Shown piece by piece: positions 35,910-47,082 of a stretch of DNA of 64,000 bases. The position numbers and the translations under genes were made by a program. Under the pieces are notes generated by a model that was not told the DNA's origin, did not search any database, and saw only the letters and a list, made by a program, of their open reading frames with translations. The stretch lies in assembly GCF_003363755.1 (NCBI RefSeq), contig NZ_CP031396.1, positions 372,001-436,000 of the forward strand, read 5' to 3'. Source of the stretch: Pseudomonas protegens. Its GTDB lineage: Bacteria; Pseudomonadota; Gammaproteobacteria; Pseudomonadales; Pseudomonadaceae. Position 1 is the first letter of the stretch; each line of letters starts with the position of its first letter.

Positions 35910-37403
35910 CTATTTCTGCCCTTCGCCCTGCACCTGACCATCCCAGCCCCCCCCCAGCGCGGCGATCAATTGCACGCTGGCAATCAACCGGCTCTGCAGC
36001 AAGCTGAGGACGCTGCGCTCGTTGCTCAGGGTAGTGGCCTGGCTGGTGACCACGTCCAGGTAGGCGATCAATCCGGCCTTGTACTGGTTCTCGGTCAGGC
36101 GCAGGGCCTCACGCGCCGAATCCAGGGCCTGCTGGCGCACCTGGGCTTCGTCTTCCAGAACCTTGAGCTGGATCATGTAGTTCTCCACCTCGCGGAAACC
36201 GTCGAGCACAGTCTGTCGGTACTTGGCCACAGTCTGGTCGTAGGCGGCTTCAGTGCGATCCACTTCCGCCGAGCGCTGGCCACCATCGAACAGGGTCATG
36301 GCCAGTTTCGGCCCCACCGACCAGAACCGGTTCGGCACGCTGATCCAGTCGGCGTAGGTACTGCTGCTGTAGCCTCCGGCCAGGCTCAGGGTCAGGTCCG
36401 GGTAATAGGCGGCCTTGGCCACGCCGATATTGGCGTTGGCCGCGATCACCGAACGCTCCGCCGAGGCGATGTCCGGACGCCGCTCCAGCAACTGCGAGGG
36501 CAGCGCCAGGGGCACCTGGGGCAGCGCCGGAATCTGCGGGGTTTCTGCCAGATTGAACTGCGCCGGCGGCACGCCGATCAACACCGCGATGGCGTTCTCG
36601 AACTGCGCCCGCTGCCAGATCAGGTCGATCAGGTCGGCCTGGGTGCTTTTGAGCTGGGTCTGGGCCTGGGCCACCGCATCCTTGCCGGATACCCCGGCCT
36701 GATACTGGTTCTGCGTCATGGTCAGGGAGCGCTGGTAAGCCGCCACCGTGGCTTCCAGCAAGCGCTTCTGCTCATCGATCACCCGCAGTTGCAGGTAGTT
36801 CTGCACCAGCTCCGACTGCTGGCTCAGGCGCATGGCCGCCAGATCGGCGAAGCTCGCCTCGGCACTGGCCTGGTTGGCCTCCAGGCCGCGGCGCAGCTTG
36901 CCCCAGATGTCCGCCTCCCAGCTCACCCCCAATTGGGTGTTGTAGGTGTCTCGAATGCCGCTGCTGGAACTGCTCAGCCCCGAGTTGCTGCTGCCGGTGC
37001 CCTGGCTGGCCCGGGTCTTGCCGGCGCTCAAGTCGACACTGGGAAAGAACGCTCCCCGGGAGCTGCGCACCAGGGCCTGGGCCTGACGGTATTGCGCTTC
37101 CGATTGGGCGACGCTCTGGTTGGAGTTGTTGAGCTTCTCGATCAGGCCATTGAGCTGAGTGTCACCGTACAGCTCCCACCAGGCGCCACGGGCCAGGGCA
37201 TCGCTGGGGTTGGCCTGACGCCAGCCCTGGGCCTCCTTGTACTGCACCGGTTCGGCCACCTGGGGGCGCTGATAGTCGGGACCGATGGCGCAGGCACTGA
37301 GCAGCGCCACGCACAGGCCCAGGCTCAAGGCCCGCGAACCCCGGGCCATGGCCAGGCGCTGGGCGGACAGCGGAGAAACAGGACGGGACGATTGGTCGGT
37401 CAT
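35910..37403 (-). CDS. opmB: RND efflux outer-membrane lipoprotein (OpmB)
   Basis: This 497-residue TolC-like channel of the NodT family completes the MuxABC pump. A signal peptide ends in the lipobox LLSAC, so C38 would be lipidated. Two repeats of the OMF fold are visible (ARGAWWELYGDTQLNGLI near the start, and ENQYKAGLIAYLDVVTSQ near the end). The start overlaps the muxC stop by ATGA. Length and position match P. aeruginosa OpmB, the last gene of muxABC-opmB. Confidence 0.9.
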   Translation of the reverse strand: MTDQSSRPVSPLSAQRLAMARGSRALSLGLCVALLSACAIGPDYQRPQVAEPVQYKEAQGWRQANPSDALARGAWWELYGDTQLNGLIEKLNNSNQSVAQSEAQYRQAQALVRSSRGAFFPSVDLSAGKTRASQGTGSSNSGLSSSSSGIRDTYNTQLGVSWEADIWGKLRRGLEANQASAEASFADLAAMRLSQQSELVQNYLQLRVIDEQKRLLEATVAAYQRSLTMTQNQYQAGVSGKDAVAQAQTQLKSTQADLIDLIWQRAQFENAIAVLIGVPPAQFNLAETPQIPALPQVPLALPSQLLERRPDIASAERSVIAANANIGVAKAAYYPDLTLSLAGGYSSSTYADWISVPNRFWSVGPKLAMTLFDGGQRSAEVDRTEAAYDQTVAKYRQTVLDGFREVENYMIQLKVLEDEAQVRQQALDSAREALRLTENQYKAGLIAYLDVVTSQATTLSNERSVLSLLQSRLIASVQLIAALGGGWDGQVQGEGQK

Positions 37404-40400
37404 AGCGGCGTTTCCAGAGCAGCATCGGTACGGACCCCACGCCAGTGGTTGAACTTGTGGCGCAGGCGATCGAGGTAGAGGTAGACCACCGGGGTGGTGT
37501 AAAGGGTCAGGATCTGGCTGAAGACCAGGCCGCCAATGATGGTCAGGCCCAGGGGCTGGCGCATTTCCGAGCCTTCGGCGTTGCCCAGCAACAGGGGCAA
37601 GGCACCCAGGATCGCCGCCAGGGTGGTCATCAGGATCGGCCGCAGGCGTTGCAGGCAGGCGCTGCGGATCGATTGCAGCGGGTCCAGGCCCTGGTGGCGC
37701 TCCAGTTGCAGCGCCAGGTCGATCATCAGGATCGCGTTCTTCTTCACCACCCCGATCAGCAGGAACAGCCCCAGCAGCGAGATCAGGCTGAACTCGCCGC
37801 CCAGCACATAGATCGAGAGCAAGGCGCCGACCCCGGCCGACGGCAGCGTGGAGAGGATGGTCAGCGGGTGAATGTAGCTTTCATAGAGCACCCCAAGCAC
37901 CAGGTACACCGCCAGCAATGCCCCGAGAATCATGAACGGCTGGCTCTTCTGGGTGGCGGCGAAGGCGTCGGCGGTGCCGGCCATCTTGACGATCACGTCC
38001 TCGGGCATGCCCAGCTTGGCAATCGCCCGCTCGATGGCCGCGGTGCCCTGCTCCACCGTCACGCCTTCGGCCATGTCGAAGGAAATGCTTTCCGAGGCGA
38101 ACTGCCCTTCGTGGCTGACCCGGTCGTCTTCCAGGCTGTTTTCATAATGGGCGATGGTCGACAAGGGAATCCGCGCGCCCTCGCTGGTGATCACCTGCAC
38201 CTGATTCAGGGTAATCGGGTCCCGGGCGTATTTCGGGTTGACCTCCATCACCACCTGATACTGGTTGAGGCTGTCGTAGATGGTGGAGATCTGCCGCTGG
38301 CTGTAGGCGTTGTTGAGCACGGCGGTGACCATGTCCATGTCCACCCCCAGGCGCTTGGCCTGGTCACGGTCGACGATCAGAGTCACTTGCTGGGCGCCGT
38401 GGCCTTCGCGGGCGTCGATGGCGGTCAGCTCAGGCAAGGCGCGCAGCGCGGTCACCACTTTCGGGTACCACTGGCGCAGCTCGCCCAGATCGCCGCTTTG
38501 CAGGATGTAGGAATACTGCGAGGTGGTCTGCTCGCGGCCGCCGCCGAACTGCAGGTCCTGGTCGGCCATCAGCATCAGTTGCGCGCCGGGCACCTTGGGC
38601 ATTTCCTTGCGCAAACGCTCGATGACCTTCTGCGCCGAGATGTCGCGCTCCTTGATCGGCTTGAGGCGCACCAGCATGAAGGCATTGTTGGTGCCGTTGC
38701 TGCCGCCGATAAAGCCGGCCACGCTTTCCACCGCGGCATCCTTGAGCACCGCGCGGCGGAAGATCTCCATCTTCGGCTGCATCACGCTGAAGGACAGGCC
38801 GTCGTCGCCGCGCACGAAGCCGATCAACTGGCCGGTGTCCTGCTGCGGCATGAAGGTCTTGGGCACCACCACGTACAGGGCCACGTTGACGCCGATGGTG
38901 ACCAGCAGGCTGACCAGGGTCAGGCGCTTGTGCCGCAGCACCCAGTCCAGGCTGGTGGCGTACTTGCCCACCATCCACTCGTTGCTGCGCCGGCTCCAGC
39001 GTTGCAAGGCGTTTTCCTGGCCCGGGGTGTGGGGCTTGAGCCAGCGCGCGCAGAGCATAGGGGTCAGGGTCAGGGACACCACCAGGGACACCACGATGGC
39101 CGCTGCCAGGGTGATGGAGAACTCACGAAACAGGCTCTCGATGATCCCGCCCATGAACAGGATCGACAGGAACACCGCCACCAGCGACACGTTCATCGAC
39201 AGCAGGGTGAAGCCCACCTCCTTGGCCCCCAGGTATGCCGCCTTCATCGGCGCGATACCTTCGTCGATGTGCCGGGAAATGTTCTCCAGGACCACGATGG
39301 CGTCGTCCACCACCAGCCCGGTGGCGAGGATCAGCGCCATCAGCGACAGGTTGTTCAGCGAAAAACCGTACAGGTACATGATGGCGAACGTGCCCACCAG
39401 GGACACCGGCACCGCCAGGGTCGGGATCACCGACGCGCGGAAATTGCCAAGGAACAGGAACACCACCAGGATCACCAGGGCCACGGCGATCAACAGGGTC
39501 ATCTCCGCCTCGTGCAGGGTGGCCTTGATCACCGGCGAGCGGTCCATGGCCAGGTTGAGCTTGACGCTGGCCGGCAGCACCGCCTGCAACGCCGGCAGCT
39601 GGGCCTTGATCTCGTTCACCGTCTCGATGATGTTGGCCCCGGCCTGACGGTTGATCACCAGCAGCACCGCCGCATCGTCGTTGAAGAAACCGCTGTTGTA
39701 GCGGTCTTCCACGCCGTCGCTGACCTTGGCCACGTCTTTCAGACGCAGGGCCGCACCGTCCTTGTAGTGGATGATCAGCGGCTCGTAGTCGCGGGCCTTT
39801 TCCAGCTGATCGTTGGCCTGGATCTGCCACAGCCGCTGGTCATCCTCCACCGAGCCCTTGGGCCGACGCTGGTTGGCGTTGGCAATGGCGTTGCGCACGT
39901 CGTCCAGGGCCACGCCGTACTGGTTGAGCAGTTGCGGCTCCAGCTCGATGCGCACCGCCGGCAAGGAGCTGCCGCCGATCTGCACTTCGCCCACGCCCTG
40001 CACCTGGGAAAGGCTCTGGGACAGGATGGTCGAGGCCAGGTCGTAGAGCTGGCCCTTCTCCAGCACATCGGAGGTCAGCGACAGCACCATGATCGGCGCC
40101 TGGGACGGGTTGACCTTCTTGTAGGTGGGCATGCTGCGCATGCCGCTGGGCAACAGGTTGCGCGAGGCGTTGATGGCCGCCTGCACTTCCCGGGCCGCAC
40201 CGTTGATGTCGCGGTCCAGGTCGAACTGCAGGATCACCCGGGTCGAGCCCTGGCTGGAGCGGCTGCTCATGGTGTTGACCCCGGCAATCGCGCCGAACGA
40301 GCGCTCAAGCGGCGTGGCCACGGTGGACGCCATGACCTCGGGGCTGGCTCCGGGCAGGCTGGCCTGGACCACGATCACCGGGAAATCCATCTGCGGCAGC

Positions 40401-40507
40401 GGCGACACCGGCAGCAGGCCGAAGCTGATCCCGCCCAGCAGCATGATCGCCAACGACAACAGCATGGTCGCCACCGGGCGTTTGATGAAAGGTCCGGACA
40501 GGTTCAT
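37400..40507 (-). CDS. muxC: RND efflux inner-membrane transporter MuxC (MdtC type)
   Basis: This 1035-residue proton-driven pump subunit forms a hetero-trimer with MuxB. It begins MNLSGPFIKRPVATMLLSLA and has 12 membrane helices with two large periplasmic loops. The proton-relay Asp pair lies in LATGLVVDDAIVVLE, and the second-half helix contains GVVKKNAILMIDLAL. I start at 40507, which matches the family; a longer in-frame start would overlap muxB. It lies 37 bases after muxB and is coupled to opmB. Confidence 0.92.
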   Translation of the reverse strand: MNLSGPFIKRPVATMLLSLAIMLLGGISFGLLPVSPLPQMDFPVIVVQASLPGASPEVMASTVATPLERSFGAIAGVNTMSSRSSQGSTRVILQFDLDRDINGAAREVQAAINASRNLLPSGMRSMPTYKKVNPSQAPIMVLSLTSDVLEKGQLYDLASTILSQSLSQVQGVGEVQIGGSSLPAVRIELEPQLLNQYGVALDDVRNAIANANQRRPKGSVEDDQRLWQIQANDQLEKARDYEPLIIHYKDGAALRLKDVAKVSDGVEDRYNSGFFNDDAAVLLVINRQAGANIIETVNEIKAQLPALQAVLPASVKLNLAMDRSPVIKATLHEAEMTLLIAVALVILVVFLFLGNFRASVIPTLAVPVSLVGTFAIMYLYGFSLNNLSLMALILATGLVVDDAIVVLENISRHIDEGIAPMKAAYLGAKEVGFTLLSMNVSLVAVFLSILFMGGIIESLFREFSITLAAAIVVSLVVSLTLTPMLCARWLKPHTPGQENALQRWSRRSNEWMVGKYATSLDWVLRHKRLTLVSLLVTIGVNVALYVVVPKTFMPQQDTGQLIGFVRGDDGLSFSVMQPKMEIFRRAVLKDAAVESVAGFIGGSNGTNNAFMLVRLKPIKERDISAQKVIERLRKEMPKVPGAQLMLMADQDLQFGGGREQTTSQYSYILQSGDLGELRQWYPKVVTALRALPELTAIDAREGHGAQQVTLIVDRDQAKRLGVDMDMVTAVLNNAYSQRQISTIYDSLNQYQVVMEVNPKYARDPITLNQVQVITSEGARIPLSTIAHYENSLEDDRVSHEGQFASESISFDMAEGVTVEQGTAAIERAIAKLGMPEDVIVKMAGTADAFAATQKSQPFMILGALLAVYLVLGVLYESYIHPLTILSTLPSAGVGALLSIYVLGGEFSLISLLGLFLLIGVVKKNAILMIDLALQLERHQGLDPLQSIRSACLQRLRPILMTTLAAILGALPLLLGNAEGSEMRQPLGLTIIGGLVFSQILTLYTTPVVYLYLDRLRHKFNHWRGVRTDAALETPL

Positions 40508-40544
40508 GGCTGAACGCCCCGGGCTGGAGGCTGGCTGCGGCCCT

Positions 40545-43500
40545 TCATGCCTCCACCTCTTGGGCGTCTTCACCTTTGCCGAAGCGCCGACCCAGGCGGT
40601 CGAAGTACAGGTAGATCACCGGCGTGGTGAACAGGGTCAGCACCTGGCTCACCAGCAGGCCCCCGACCATCACCAGGCCCAGGGGCTGGCGCAGCTCGGC
40701 ACCTGAACCCGTGGCCAGCATCAGCGGCACGGCGCCGAACAGCGCCGCCAGGGTGGTCATCAGGATCGGCCGGAACCGCAGCAGCGCCGCCTGGTAGATC
40801 GCCTGTTCCGGGGCCATGCCCTGGTGGCGTTCGGCGTCGAGGGCGAAGTCGATCATCATGATCGCGTTCTTCTTGACGATGCCGATCAGCAGGATGATGC
40901 CGATGATCGCGATCATGCCCAGGTCATTGCCGCTGAGGATCAGCGCCAGCAAGGCCCCCACCGCCGCCGAAGGCAGGGTGGAGAGAATGGTGATGGGGTG
41001 GATGTAGCTCTCGTAGAGCACCCCCAGGACGATGTACATGGTCACCACCGCCGCCAGGATCAGCAGCAAGGTGCTCGACAGCGACGCCTGGAAAGCCTCG
41101 GCGGCGCCCTGGAAGCGGGTCTGCACCCCCACTGGCATGCCAATGTCCTGCTGCACCTGCTCGATGACGTTAACCGCCTCCCCCAGGGCCACACCGGGCG
41201 CCAGGTTGAAGGACATCATCACCGCCGGGAACTGGCCGATATGGGCGATGGCCAGTTGCGCCTGGCGCTCCTCGACATGGGCCAGGCTCGACAGCCGCAC
41301 CTGCCCGCCGTCGGTGGTCTTGACGTGGATCTGCTCCAGGGCCTGGGGTCCGATGCGCTCGCCAGCCTGGGCCTGGAGCACCACCCGGTACTGGCTGGCC
41401 TGGGTGTAGATGGTGGAAATCTGCCGCTGGCCGAAGGCGTCATACAGGGCGTCGGTGATGTTGGCCACCGAAACCCCGACCCGGGACGCCGCATCGCGGT
41501 CGATCACCAGGTACACCTGCAGGCCCTTGTCCTGCAGGTCGCTGGCCACATCGGTGAGTTCCGGGCGCTGGGCCAGGGCTTCACTCAGGCGCCCGCTCCA
41601 CAGGGCCAGCAGCTCGGCGTCCGGCGAAGACAGGCTGAACTGATACTGGGTACGACTGACCCGGTCCTCGATGGTCAGATCCTGCACCGGCTGCATGAAC
41701 AGGCGGATGCCCAGCAGTTTGTCCACCTCGGGCTGAATCCGTGCAATCACCTGGGCCGCGCTCAGGTCACGCTGGTTGTGGGGCTTGAGGTTGATCAGCA
41801 GACGGCCACTGTTGAGGGTCGCGTTGTCGCCGTCGACGCCGATGTAGGACGACAGGCTTTCCACGGCCGGGTCCTGCAGGATGATCTTCGCCAGGTCTTG
41901 CTGGCGTTGGCTCATGGCGGCGAAGGACACCGACTGCGGCGCCTCGGAAATGCCCTGGATGACCCCGGTGTCCTGCACCGGGAAGAAGCCCTCGGGCACC
42001 ACCAGGTACAGGAACACGGTCAGGCCCAGGGTGCCGACGGCCACCATCAGGGTCAGGAACTGGTGCTTGAGCACCCATTGCAGCTTGCGCCCGTAGCTTT
42101 CGATCAACCAGTCGATCCAGGCGCCGCTGGCGCGGTAGAAGCGCCCCTGCTCCTCAGGCTTGGGCTCACGCTTGAGCAACCGCGCGCACATCATCGGCGT
42201 CAGGGTCAGGGACACCACCAGGGAAATCAGGATCGCCACCGCCAGGGTGATGGCGAACTCGCGGAACAGCCGGCCCACCACATCCGCCATGAACAGCAGC
42301 GGGATCAGCACCGCGATCAGCGACAGGGTCAGGGAGATCAGGGTGAAGCCGATCTGCTTGGCGCCCTTGAGCGCCGCCTGCATCGGGCTGTCGCCCTCCT
42401 CGATAAAGCGCGAGATGTTCTCCAGCATGACGATGGCATCGTCCACCACGAAACCGGTGGCGATGGTCAGGGCCATCAGGGTCAGGTTGTTCACCGAAAA
42501 ACCGGCCAGGTACATCACCCCGAAGGTGCCGATCAGCGACAGCGGCACGGCAATCGAAGGAATGAGGGTGGCGCTGGCCCGACGCAGAAAGAGGAAGGTC
42601 ACCATCACCACCAGGGCGATGGCGATGAACAGCTCGTGCTGCACATCCTTGACCGAGGCGCGGATGGTCTGGGTGCGGTCGGTGAGCACCGTGACGTCCA
42701 GGCCCGCCGGCAGGTTGTCGGTGATGCTCGGCAGCAGCGCCTTGATCCGGTCCACCACCTCGATCACGTTGGCCCCGGGCTGGCGCTGGATATTGAGCAG
42801 CACTGCCTGGTTTTCGTTGGCCCAGGCCGCCAGGCGCTCGTTCTCGGCGCCGTCGACGATCTCGGCGACATCCTTCAGGCGCAGCGGTGCACCATTTTTG
42901 TAGGCCAGGATCAGCTCGGCGTAATCCTTGGGCGAGGTCAGCTGGTCGTTGGCATCGAGCATCGAGACTCGGGTCGGGCCGTCGAAGTTGCCCTTGGGCT
43001 GATTGACGTTGGACGCGGCAATCAAGGTGCGCACGTCCGCCAGGTTCAGGCCGTTGGCCGCCAGGGCCTCGGGGTTGACCTTGATCCGCACCGCCTGGCG
43101 CTGGCCGCCGGCAATGCTGACCATGCCGACGCCGCTGATCTGGGCGATCTTCTGCGCCATGCGGGTGTCCACCAGGTCATTGAGCTTGGGCAGCAGCATG
43201 GTCTTGGAGGTGATGGCCAGGGTCAGCACCGGGGTGTCCGCCGGGTTGACCTTGTTGTACACCGGCGGCGCCGGCAGGTCCTTGGGCAGCAGGTTGGTGG
43301 CGGCGTTGATGGCCGCCTGCACCTGTTGCTCGGCCACGTCCATATTGATGTCGAGGCTGAAACGCAGGGTCAGCACCGAGGCGCCACCGGAGCTGGTGGA
43401 GGCCATCTGGGTCAGGCCGGGCATCTGCCCGAACTGGCGCTCCAGGGGCGCAGTGACCGCGCTGGTCATCACGTCCGGGCTGGCCCCGGGGTACAGGGTC

Positions 43501-43643
43501 ATGACCCGGATGGTCGGGTAGTCCACCTGGGGCAAGGCCGAGACCGGCAACAGGCGATAGGCGATCAGGCCGGCCAGGACAATGGCCAGCATGCTCAGGG
43601 TGGTGGCTACCGGACGCAGGATGAACAGTCGCGAGAAATTCAT
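40545..43643 (-). CDS. muxB: RND efflux inner-membrane transporter MuxB (MdtB type)
   Basis: The 1032-residue partner of MuxC begins [20 protein letters not shown] and has the same 12-helix RND architecture. Conserved helix-4 residues appear in [15 protein letters not shown] and the second-half motif in [15 protein letters not shown]. The start overlaps the muxA stop by ATGA. In E. coli and P. aeruginosa this pump type exports novobiocin, some beta-lactams, macrolides and bile salts. Having two different RND proteins in one pump is a trait of this subfamily. Confidence 0.92.
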   Translation of the reverse strand: MNFSRLFILRPVATTLSMLAIVLAGLIAYRLLPVSALPQVDYPTIRVMTLYPGASPDVMTSAVTAPLERQFGQMPGLTQMASTSSGGASVLTLRFSLDINMDVAEQQVQAAINAATNLLPKDLPAPPVYNKVNPADTPVLTLAITSKTMLLPKLNDLVDTRMAQKIAQISGVGMVSIAGGQRQAVRIKVNPEALAANGLNLADVRTLIAASNVNQPKGNFDGPTRVSMLDANDQLTSPKDYAELILAYKNGAPLRLKDVAEIVDGAENERLAAWANENQAVLLNIQRQPGANVIEVVDRIKALLPSITDNLPAGLDVTVLTDRTQTIRASVKDVQHELFIAIALVVMVTFLFLRRASATLIPSIAVPLSLIGTFGVMYLAGFSVNNLTLMALTIATGFVVDDAIVMLENISRFIEEGDSPMQAALKGAKQIGFTLISLTLSLIAVLIPLLFMADVVGRLFREFAITLAVAILISLVVSLTLTPMMCARLLKREPKPEEQGRFYRASGAWIDWLIESYGRKLQWVLKHQFLTLMVAVGTLGLTVFLYLVVPEGFFPVQDTGVIQGISEAPQSVSFAAMSQRQQDLAKIILQDPAVESLSSYIGVDGDNATLNSGRLLINLKPHNQRDLSAAQVIARIQPEVDKLLGIRLFMQPVQDLTIEDRVSRTQYQFSLSSPDAELLALWSGRLSEALAQRPELTDVASDLQDKGLQVYLVIDRDAASRVGVSVANITDALYDAFGQRQISTIYTQASQYRVVLQAQAGERIGPQALEQIHVKTTDGGQVRLSSLAHVEERQAQLAIAHIGQFPAVMMSFNLAPGVALGEAVNVIEQVQQDIGMPVGVQTRFQGAAEAFQASLSSTLLLILAAVVTMYIVLGVLYESYIHPITILSTLPSAAVGALLALILSGNDLGMIAIIGIILLIGIVKKNAIMMIDFALDAERHQGMAPEQAIYQAALLRFRPILMTTLAALFGAVPLMLATGSGAELRQPLGLVMVGGLLVSQVLTLFTTPVIYLYFDRLGRRFGKGEDAQEVEA

Positions 43644-44962
43644 GCGCCGACCTTTTGCGCCTTGCCATCAACCGGCTTGCCATCCGCGGCCGGCGCTGCG
43701 GCGGGCTTGCCCTGCAGGTGTTCGGTGGGGCTGGTGGGCACTTCACTGCTGTCGTTGACCACTTCCACCTCGCTGCCGTCCTTGAGGCGGTCGGTGCCTT
43801 CCATCACCACCCGGTCGCCGGCCTTGAGGCCGTCCTTGATCACCGTCAGGTCGCCGTTGCTGTCGCTCACCTGCAGTTGGCGGATCTTCACCTTGTTATC
43901 ACCATCCAGGGCGTAGACGAAGGTGCCGTTGGTGCCGAACTGGATCGCGGCCGAAGGTGCCAGCACCACATTCTTCAGGGTGTCGGCCAGCAGCCGCACA
44001 TTGACGAACTGATTGGGGAACAGGCCCTGGTCGCGGTTATCGAAGCGCGCCTTGAACTTCAGGGTGCCGGTGGTGGTGTCGATCTGGTTGTCCAGGCTCT
44101 GCAGCATGCCGCTGGCCTGCAATTTCACATCGCCCCGGTCCCAGGCTTCCACCGGCAGCTTGGCGCCGCTGTGGTAGCGCTTGAGCACGGTGTCCAGGCT
44201 GTTCTCCGGCAGGGTGAAGGCCACGCTGATGGGCTGGGTCTGGGTGATGATCACCAGTGCCGTGGTGTCATTGGCCGACACCAGGTTGCCTACGTCCAGC
44301 TGACGCAGGCCCACGCGCCCGGCAATCGGCGCGCGGATATTGGTGAATTCGAGGTTGAGCTTGGCGTCGTTGACCGCCGCCTGATTGGTCTTGACCGTGC
44401 CCTGGTACTGGCCCACCAGCGCCGCAGCGGTGTCCAGGGTCTGTTTGGCGATGCTGTCCTGGGCATACAGGCCGCGATAACGCTCAAGGTCGACCTGGGC
44501 ATTCTTCAGCTGGGCCTGGTTCTGCAGCAGGGTGCCCTCGGCCTGGAGCAAGGCATTCTGATAAGGACGCGGATCGATCTGCGCCAGCAGGTCGCCGGCC
44601 TTGACCATCTGCCCTTCCTCGAAGTTGACCTTGACCAACTCCCCCGCCACCCGGCTGCGCACATTGATGGTGTTGAGTGCCGTCACCGTGCCCAGGGCCT
44701 TGTAGTACAGCGGGAAGTCGCCCTGAGTCACCGGCGCCACCCGCACCGGGATCGGCCCGCTGGCGCCGCCGAAGCCGGGGCGCAGGCTGCCGCTGCGTCC
44801 GGTATGCCCGGCCGCGGCCTTCGCCTGTGCACCCTCTTTGGGGGCGCTGCCGGCGGGCCAGAATTTCCAGCACAGGCCGATCACCAGCAGCAGGACAAAC
44901 AGGCCGAACAGCCAGCGACGAGAGTTGCGGGGAGCAGAGGATTGCATGGAGTGATCAACCAT
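43640..44962 (-). CDS. muxA: RND efflux periplasmic adaptor MuxA (MdtA type)
   Basis: The membrane-fusion protein links MuxBC to OpmB. It has an N-terminal membrane anchor (about 16-36), then lipoyl, alpha-hairpin, beta-barrel and membrane-proximal domains ([20 protein letters not shown] and [20 protein letters not shown] are the two lipoyl halves). The C-terminal tail after about 410 is low-complexity Ala/Lys/Pro. Starts at 44962 (440 residues) and 44947 (435) are both possible because no clear ribosome site is seen. It is first in the operon; no adjacent regulator gene is present. Confidence 0.9.
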   Translation of the reverse strand: MVDHSMQSSAPRNSRRWLFGLFVLLLVIGLCWKFWPAGSAPKEGAQAKAAAGHTGRSGSLRPGFGGASGPIPVRVAPVTQGDFPLYYKALGTVTALNTINVRSRVAGELVKVNFEEGQMVKAGDLLAQIDPRPYQNALLQAEGTLLQNQAQLKNAQVDLERYRGLYAQDSIAKQTLDTAAALVGQYQGTVKTNQAAVNDAKLNLEFTNIRAPIAGRVGLRQLDVGNLVSANDTTALVIITQTQPISVAFTLPENSLDTVLKRYHSGAKLPVEAWDRGDVKLQASGMLQSLDNQIDTTTGTLKFKARFDNRDQGLFPNQFVNVRLLADTLKNVVLAPSAAIQFGTNGTFVYALDGDNKVKIRQLQVSDSNGDLTVIKDGLKAGDRVVMEGTDRLKDGSEVEVVNDSSEVPTSPTEHLQGKPAAAPAADGKPVDGKAQKVGA

Positions 44963-45089
44963 TGGGCGCGTGGGAGTCTTCTTTGGGGAAGGCTGAAAGA
45001 TAAGCACTAGAGCGGTTTTAGCAAAGCGCCTTTACCGGCAATTTACCTTTGACTGACGTTTCAAGGTGCGGCGCTAAGCCACTGAAGCA

Positions 45090-45122
45090 CAAATAAAAAC
45101 GGCCTGGACAGAGCCAGGCCGT
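45090..45122 (-). terminator. Intrinsic terminator of tpx
   Basis: Read on the - strand, a 9-base stem (ACGGCCTGG/CCAGGCCGT) with a 6-base loop is followed by a T-rich run (GTTTTTATTT). It lies 18 bases after the tpx stop and separates tpx from the Mux operon. Confidence 0.88.
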
Positions 45123-45140
45123 GAAAAATTGTAAAACCTG

Positions 45141-45641
45141 TTACTTGAGCACGGCCAGGGCGGCGTCGTAGTTCGGCTCTTCGGCGATTTCCTTGACCAG
45201 TTCGCTGTGCAGCACGGTGTCGTTTTCATCCAGCACCACCACGGCGCGGGCGGTCAGGCCGGCTAGCGGGCCGTCGGCGATGGCCACGCCGTAGTTCTCG
45301 ATGAACTCGCGGCCGCGCAGGGTCGACAGGTTCTGCACGTTTTCCAGGCCTTCGGCGCCACAGAAACGGGCCTGGGCGAACGGCAGGTCAGCGGAGATGC
45401 ACAGCACCACGGTGTTGGCCAGCTCGTTGGCCTGGGCGTTGAACTTGCGTACCGAGGTGGCGCAGGTTGGGGTGTCGACGCTTGGGAAGATGTTCAGCAC
45501 CTTGCGCTTGCCGGCGAGGCTGCTCAGGGAGACATCGGCCAGACCGGCGCCTACCAGGGAGAACGCAGGGGCTTTGGAACCCACTTGCGGCAGCTGGCCG
45601 TTGACCTGAACCGGGTTGCCTTTGAGAGTGACTTGAGCCAT
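45141..45641 (-). CDS. tpx: Thiol peroxidase
   Basis: This 166-residue atypical 2-Cys peroxiredoxin reduces lipid and other hydroperoxides at the expense of thioredoxin. The peroxidatic cysteine is C60 in [10 protein letters not shown] and the resolving cysteine is C94 in ARFCGAEG; the active-site Arg and Thr are in place. AAAGGA lies upstream of the ATG. It is a single-gene unit with its own terminator. Confidence 0.95.
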   Translation of the reverse strand: MAQVTLKGNPVQVNGQLPQVGSKAPAFSLVGAGLADVSLSSLAGKRKVLNIFPSVDTPTCATSVRKFNAQANELANTVVLCISADLPFAQARFCGAEGLENVQNLSTLRGREFIENYGVAIADGPLAGLTARAVVVLDENDTVLHSELVKEIAEEPNYDAALAVLK

Positions 45642-45810
45642 GAACGGAGTCCTTTATTGAACAGTGATGATGGAACAGCAATGAGAAATTCTTGAGAGGC
45701 CGAAGTTAAGCATGAAACGGCGCGAGCACCTATTGCCCCACGGATAAATTGTCCAGCAACCTGGCCGACTGCAGGGGGCGGCGTGCAGGCGAAGGCGGTT
45801 TCCAAGCTTA

Positions 45811-45857
45811 GGTCCGGCTCGCGGGCCTCTTGGCCGGCAAGCCGGTTCCTGCAAGGC
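45811..45857. repeat. REP element
   Basis: A GGCCGGCAAGCCGGTTCCTG core with the usual GGGCCTCTT spacer lies between tpx and the DJ-1/PfpI gene, ending just before the stop of the latter. Confidence 0.7.
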
Positions 45858-45862
45858 GGTGC

Positions 45863-46546
45863 TCAAGCGTGCAGGTGCGCCAGCAGCAGGTCCGCCACGG
45901 GGCCTCCGGAGGCCGGGTTCTGCCCGCTGATCACCCGCTGGTCTTGCACGGCAAACGGCGCCCAGGGCTCGGCGGCCTTCTGGTACAGGGCGCCGCGCTT
46001 GAGCAGTTCGGTCTCGGTCAGGTACGGCACGTACGAGTCCAGCTCGGCGAGCCGCTCTTCTTCATTGGAGAAACCGCTGACCTGTTTGCCGGCGATCAGC
46101 AACGAGCCATCGCTGAGCCTGATGTTCAGCAGGCCCACCGCGCCATGGCAGACCGAGCTGACGTAGCCGCCCTGCTCGTAGATGTCGCGACTCAGGGCCT
46201 GCAACTCGGGGTTGTCGGGAAAATCCCAGAGCACGCCATGACCACCGGCGTAATAGATGGCCACATAGTCCCGGGCCTGGACCTGCGACGGTTGCAAGGT
46301 CGCTCCCAGGCGGCTCATGAAGGCGCTGTCCTGGTACCACTGCCAGTCGGTGTCGTCGGCCATGGCCAGACTGTGGGGGTCGATGGGTACGTAGCCCCCC
46401 TTGGGACTGACGTAATCCACCTCGAACCCGGCCGCTTGCACCTTCTTCACAAAATGCACCGCCTCCCCCAGCCACAGACCGGTGGCACGGTTCAGGTTGG
46501 GGTATTTGGCCACGCTGGTCAGGACCACCAGTATCTTCTTGCTCAT
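45863..46546 (-). CDS. DJ-1/PfpI-family protein
   Basis: The 227-residue protein has the type 1 glutamine-amidotransferase-like fold. The reactive Cys sits in the nucleophile elbow SSVCHGAVGLL, and IYYAGGHGVLWDFPDNPEL is the usual preceding loop. Close families include Hsp31-type glyoxalase/deglycase proteins, so detoxification of methylglyoxal or a chaperone role is likely; I cannot choose. AGGAG lies 7 bases before the ATG. It follows the SRPBCC gene by 61 bases, and the two probably share the AT-rich promoter region upstream. Confidence 0.85.
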   Translation of the reverse strand: MSKKILVVLTSVAKYPNLNRATGLWLGEAVHFVKKVQAAGFEVDYVSPKGGYVPIDPHSLAMADDTDWQWYQDSAFMSRLGATLQPSQVQARDYVAIYYAGGHGVLWDFPDNPELQALSRDIYEQGGYVSSVCHGAVGLLNIRLSDGSLLIAGKQVSGFSNEEERLAELDSYVPYLTETELLKRGALYQKAAEPWAPFAVQDQRVISGQNPASGGPVADLLLAHLHA

Positions 46547-46607
46547 GGGCATGCTCCTTGAACTTGAACTTGGAATAGAAATGGGCAAACACGGCATCGC
46601 GGCGCCG

Positions 46608-47051
46608 TCACCCCAGCAAGCGCAACATGTTGCGGTGCCGGGCATCGAAAATCCGCGCCATGTAGGCGTTGACCACCAAGCGTTCCAAAGGTGCGCCACC
46701 GATGGCCCGATAAGTCACGCGGTCGGTGTACAGGGTGCCCCCTTCGGCGGCCTCGACCCGATGTTCGTGACGAAAGGCGCGCAGCGGGCCCTTGAGCATC
46801 TCGTCGACAAAATGCCGATCGCTGACCTCACGTATAACCACCGTCCATTTCGCCGGTATGACACCGAACATCCAGTGCAGGAAGCTGAACTGGCGTCCGA
46901 CACTGATGCGCAGGTCATTGATGTCGATGCCCCCCAAGGGGGTCACGCGCTCGGGAAAGATCTTGGGAAAGTTGGTCCCTTCGAGGCAGAAACCCAACAC
47001 CTGGGCCGGGCTGCGGCCCGGCAGAAAAATCGTGCGCTCCACTACAGGCAT
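46608..47051 (-). CDS. SRPBCC-family protein
   Basis: The 147-residue protein appears to have the START/Bet v1-like fold. It begins MPVVERTIFLPGRSPAQVLGF, has a characteristic middle (WTVVIREVSDRHFVDEMLKG) and ends in a long C-terminal helix (RLVVNAYMARIFDARHRNML). Such proteins bind hydrophobic ligands in a deep cavity; the ligand is unknown. AGGAG lies 9 bases before the ATG. It is the promoter-proximal gene of a pair with the DJ-1/PfpI gene. Confidence 0.7.
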   Translation of the reverse strand: MPVVERTIFLPGRSPAQVLGFCLEGTNFPKIFPERVTPLGGIDINDLRISVGRQFSFLHWMFGVIPAKWTVVIREVSDRHFVDEMLKGPLRAFRHEHRVEAAEGGTLYTDRVTYRAIGGAPLERLVVNAYMARIFDARHRNMLRLLG

Positions 47052-47082
47052 AGCTGACAGCTCCTTGCTCAGCCAACGAAAT

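Noticed and set aside
37445..40513. A 1022-codon open frame on the + strand, and a similar 1030-codon one at 40824-43916
   Set aside because: They lie exactly opposite muxC and muxB. In GC-rich DNA the antisense frames of long genes stay open; the products are His/Gln/Gly-rich with no domain and the opposite strand encodes clear RND transporters.
40545..43643. Two adjacent RND transporters as a recent duplication
   Set aside because: MuxB and MuxC (MdtB and MdtC) are ancient paralogues that work together in one pump; the pair is the usual state.
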